Below, piece by piece: positions 10,120-11,302 of a DNA stretch of 11,302 bases. Made by a program: the position numbers and the translations under genes. Under the pieces are notes generated by a model, which worked only from the letters and a program-made list of their open reading frames with translations, was not told the DNA's origin and did not search any database. The DNA is from Baffinella frigidus (Eukaryota; Cryptophyceae; Cryptomonadales; Baffinellaceae), in contig MU646398.1 in assembly GCA_026770585.1 (NCBI GenBank), positions 175,532-186,833 of the forward strand, given 5' to 3'. Every line of letters starts with the position of its first letter. Positions within the stretch are counted from its first letter, which is position 1.

Positions 10120-10983
10120 GCCTGCCCGTGACTGGTACTAAATTTAACAACCCCACATTTAAGATACTCCCTCTTCCAGCCTCGAGTGGTTCCTCACTAT
10201 TCACACGCCCAGAGATGCGTGATCCAAACGTCCATGCATCGTTCAACGAGCCCGCTGCGGCACTAATCCGGGGACATGTTTAATTTAAAAGAAGATGGAT
10301 CCCTATTTGTTCATAGGAGTTGGGACCAAGGTTAATTAGGGCCCTAAGCAAATTTAATTAGGACCAGACCCCGGTTTGATGGGCCCTTTTCTTTTAGATT
10401 AAATATGTTCCCGGATGAGTACAGTGACTCGTCCCGGAACACGTGACCACCTTAACGACTCGCGCCTCCCCCGGGATGACAGGGAATTGGAGCCTTTCCG
10501 TGTACCCTGGGGGGACGTGGCTGCCCCCGGCGGGCGCAGGACCAGGGACGGGGGCCATAGCTCTGTCTCGGTCTATTTCCATAGTTCCCAACGCCTTCGT
10601 GGATGGATAATGGCTCCAAGCCCTGGTACAAATTTTGTACCAAACATTGGGATTCCCTAGAAAATCCCCTTAATGGACCTTTGATCCACTTGATGGTCGT
10701 GTCCATGGTCGCGTCCCATACAAAATGTGTGCGGGGCTTGGAGCCATTGTTCCTTCACGAAGGCGTCGGAAACTATTAATTTGGGCGAGGCGCTTTGGTG
10801 AAACCGAGCCACACGTCAATTCGTCAACTTTTGGGGCTGCTCTATCCAGGTCGACGCGCCTTGGGGGATACGATCGCGGAGAGAGTCGCTGGAGAATATG
10901 CCGTCGCCGAGTGCTTCCAGCTTCCCACACAAGGTTACCCAAGCACCCTTTTAAAATGTTGATTGTAGGCGTTTTGTATGGAG
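10120..10983. other. Gene-free island between two palindromes
   Basis: Non-telomeric sequence with a TTAATTAGG repeat pair (about 10333 and 10354), a half-site ACGTGACCA (10441-10449), a short palindrome GGTACAAATTTTGTACC (10625-10641) and a larger inverted repeat (10581-10777). The open frames are all short and have no known motif. Confidence 0.5.
10581..10777. repeat. Imperfect inverted repeat, about 60-bp arms
   Basis: The left arm ATAGTTCCCAACGCCTTCGTG ... ATGGCTCCAAGCCC (10581 on) faces GGGGCTTGGAGCCATTG ... CACGAAGGCG (10733-10776). The similarity extends inward to ACAAATTTTGTA / ACAAAATGTGT. Foldback-like. Confidence 0.75.
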
Positions 10984-11026
10984 TTGGTCACGTGGCTACA
11001 CGGAAAGCGTGTAGCCACGTGACCAA
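10984..11026. repeat. Perfect hairpin, 19-bp stem and 5-nt loop
   Basis: TTGGTCACGTGGCTACACG, loop GAAAG, then its exact complement. The outer sequence TTGGTCACGT-GCT is shared with the 42-bp palindrome at 10078. Confidence 0.95.
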
Positions 11027-11140
11027 ACATATGAAAATTACTATACAATGCTTACGTGCACAGCTCTTTGGGTTTTAAATTGAGGGATGGAACAGCCTCG
11101 TGTGGTCCAGGCACACTCGGCGGTGCGTTCCCCGAGCACG

Positions 11141-11302
11141 CCCTGAACCCTGAACCGTGAACCCAATCCCTACACCCGACACCCTACACCCTACACCCTG
11201 CACCCTACACCCTACACCCTACACCCTGAACCCTGAACCCTGAGCCCAATCCCTACACCCTACACCCTACACCCTACACCCTATAACCTACACTCTACAC
11301 CC
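11141..11302. repeat. CCCTACA/CCCTGAA array to the window end
   Basis: Mostly CCCTACA with blocks of CCCTGAA; a roughly 80-bp higher-order unit (GAACCCAATCCCTACACCC) appears twice. The array continues past the window. Confidence 0.9.

Noticed and set aside
11141-11302. True chromosome end
   Set aside because: The repeats are mixed CCCTACA/CCCTGAA variants, not uniform CCCTAAA, and similar arrays occur throughout the interior.

Overview
This window looks like nuclear DNA of a eukaryote, most likely a GC-rich unicellular alga of the green lineage or a similar protist. The reasons are spliced exons with GT..AG borders, abundant short inverted-repeat elements, and many interstitial arrays of the plant/green-algal telomere type (TTTAGGG, with TTTGGGG, CCCTACA and CCCTGAA variants). 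There is no bacterial-style gene layout. The organism assignment is inference; no marker gene is present. Most long open frames here are repeat-encoded or antisense shadows.

Layout. Positions 1-300 hold a poly-G run and a TTTGGGG/TTTAGGG array. Positions 300-1620 are gene-poor and carry small repeats, an 18-bp palindrome pair and two copies of a TATCCC-ended inverted-repeat element. Positions 1654-2000 carry decayed copies of the last exon of the main gene.

The main gene is on the minus strand, 6443 to 2015. It can be assembled from six exons whose phases agree and which together encode one complete pleckstrin-homology (PH) domain: about 6443-6194, 6156-5781, 4873-4819, 3741-3691, 2921-2796 and 2233-2015. 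The predicted protein is about 358-364 residues: a Gly/Tyr/Met-rich head, a Gln/Pro-rich 28-residue tandem repeat, a Gly-rich linker, the PH domain and a Ser/Gly/His-rich tail. Its introns are filled with inverted-repeat elements, minisatellites, a telomere-type array and partial copies of its own exons.

From about 7400 to 9960 a second, plus-strand region has small exon-like islands set inside CCCTAAA/TTTAGGG arrays. There is a 51-nt exon-like segment at 7676-7726, then four related copies of a helical segment (consensus ELYHAA-LEGH) at 8638, 8924, 9143 and 9751. Only the 8924 copy looks intact. The 9143 copy is split by a 105-bp inverted-repeat element. These islands may belong to one coiled-coil gene extending outside what can be seen, or may be debris of one.

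Positions 9960-11140 form an AT-richer island with no recognisable gene, marked by two related hairpin palindromes (10078-10119 and 10984-11026) and a nested inverted repeat. Telomere-like CCCTACA/CCCTGAA repeats resume to the end of the window.
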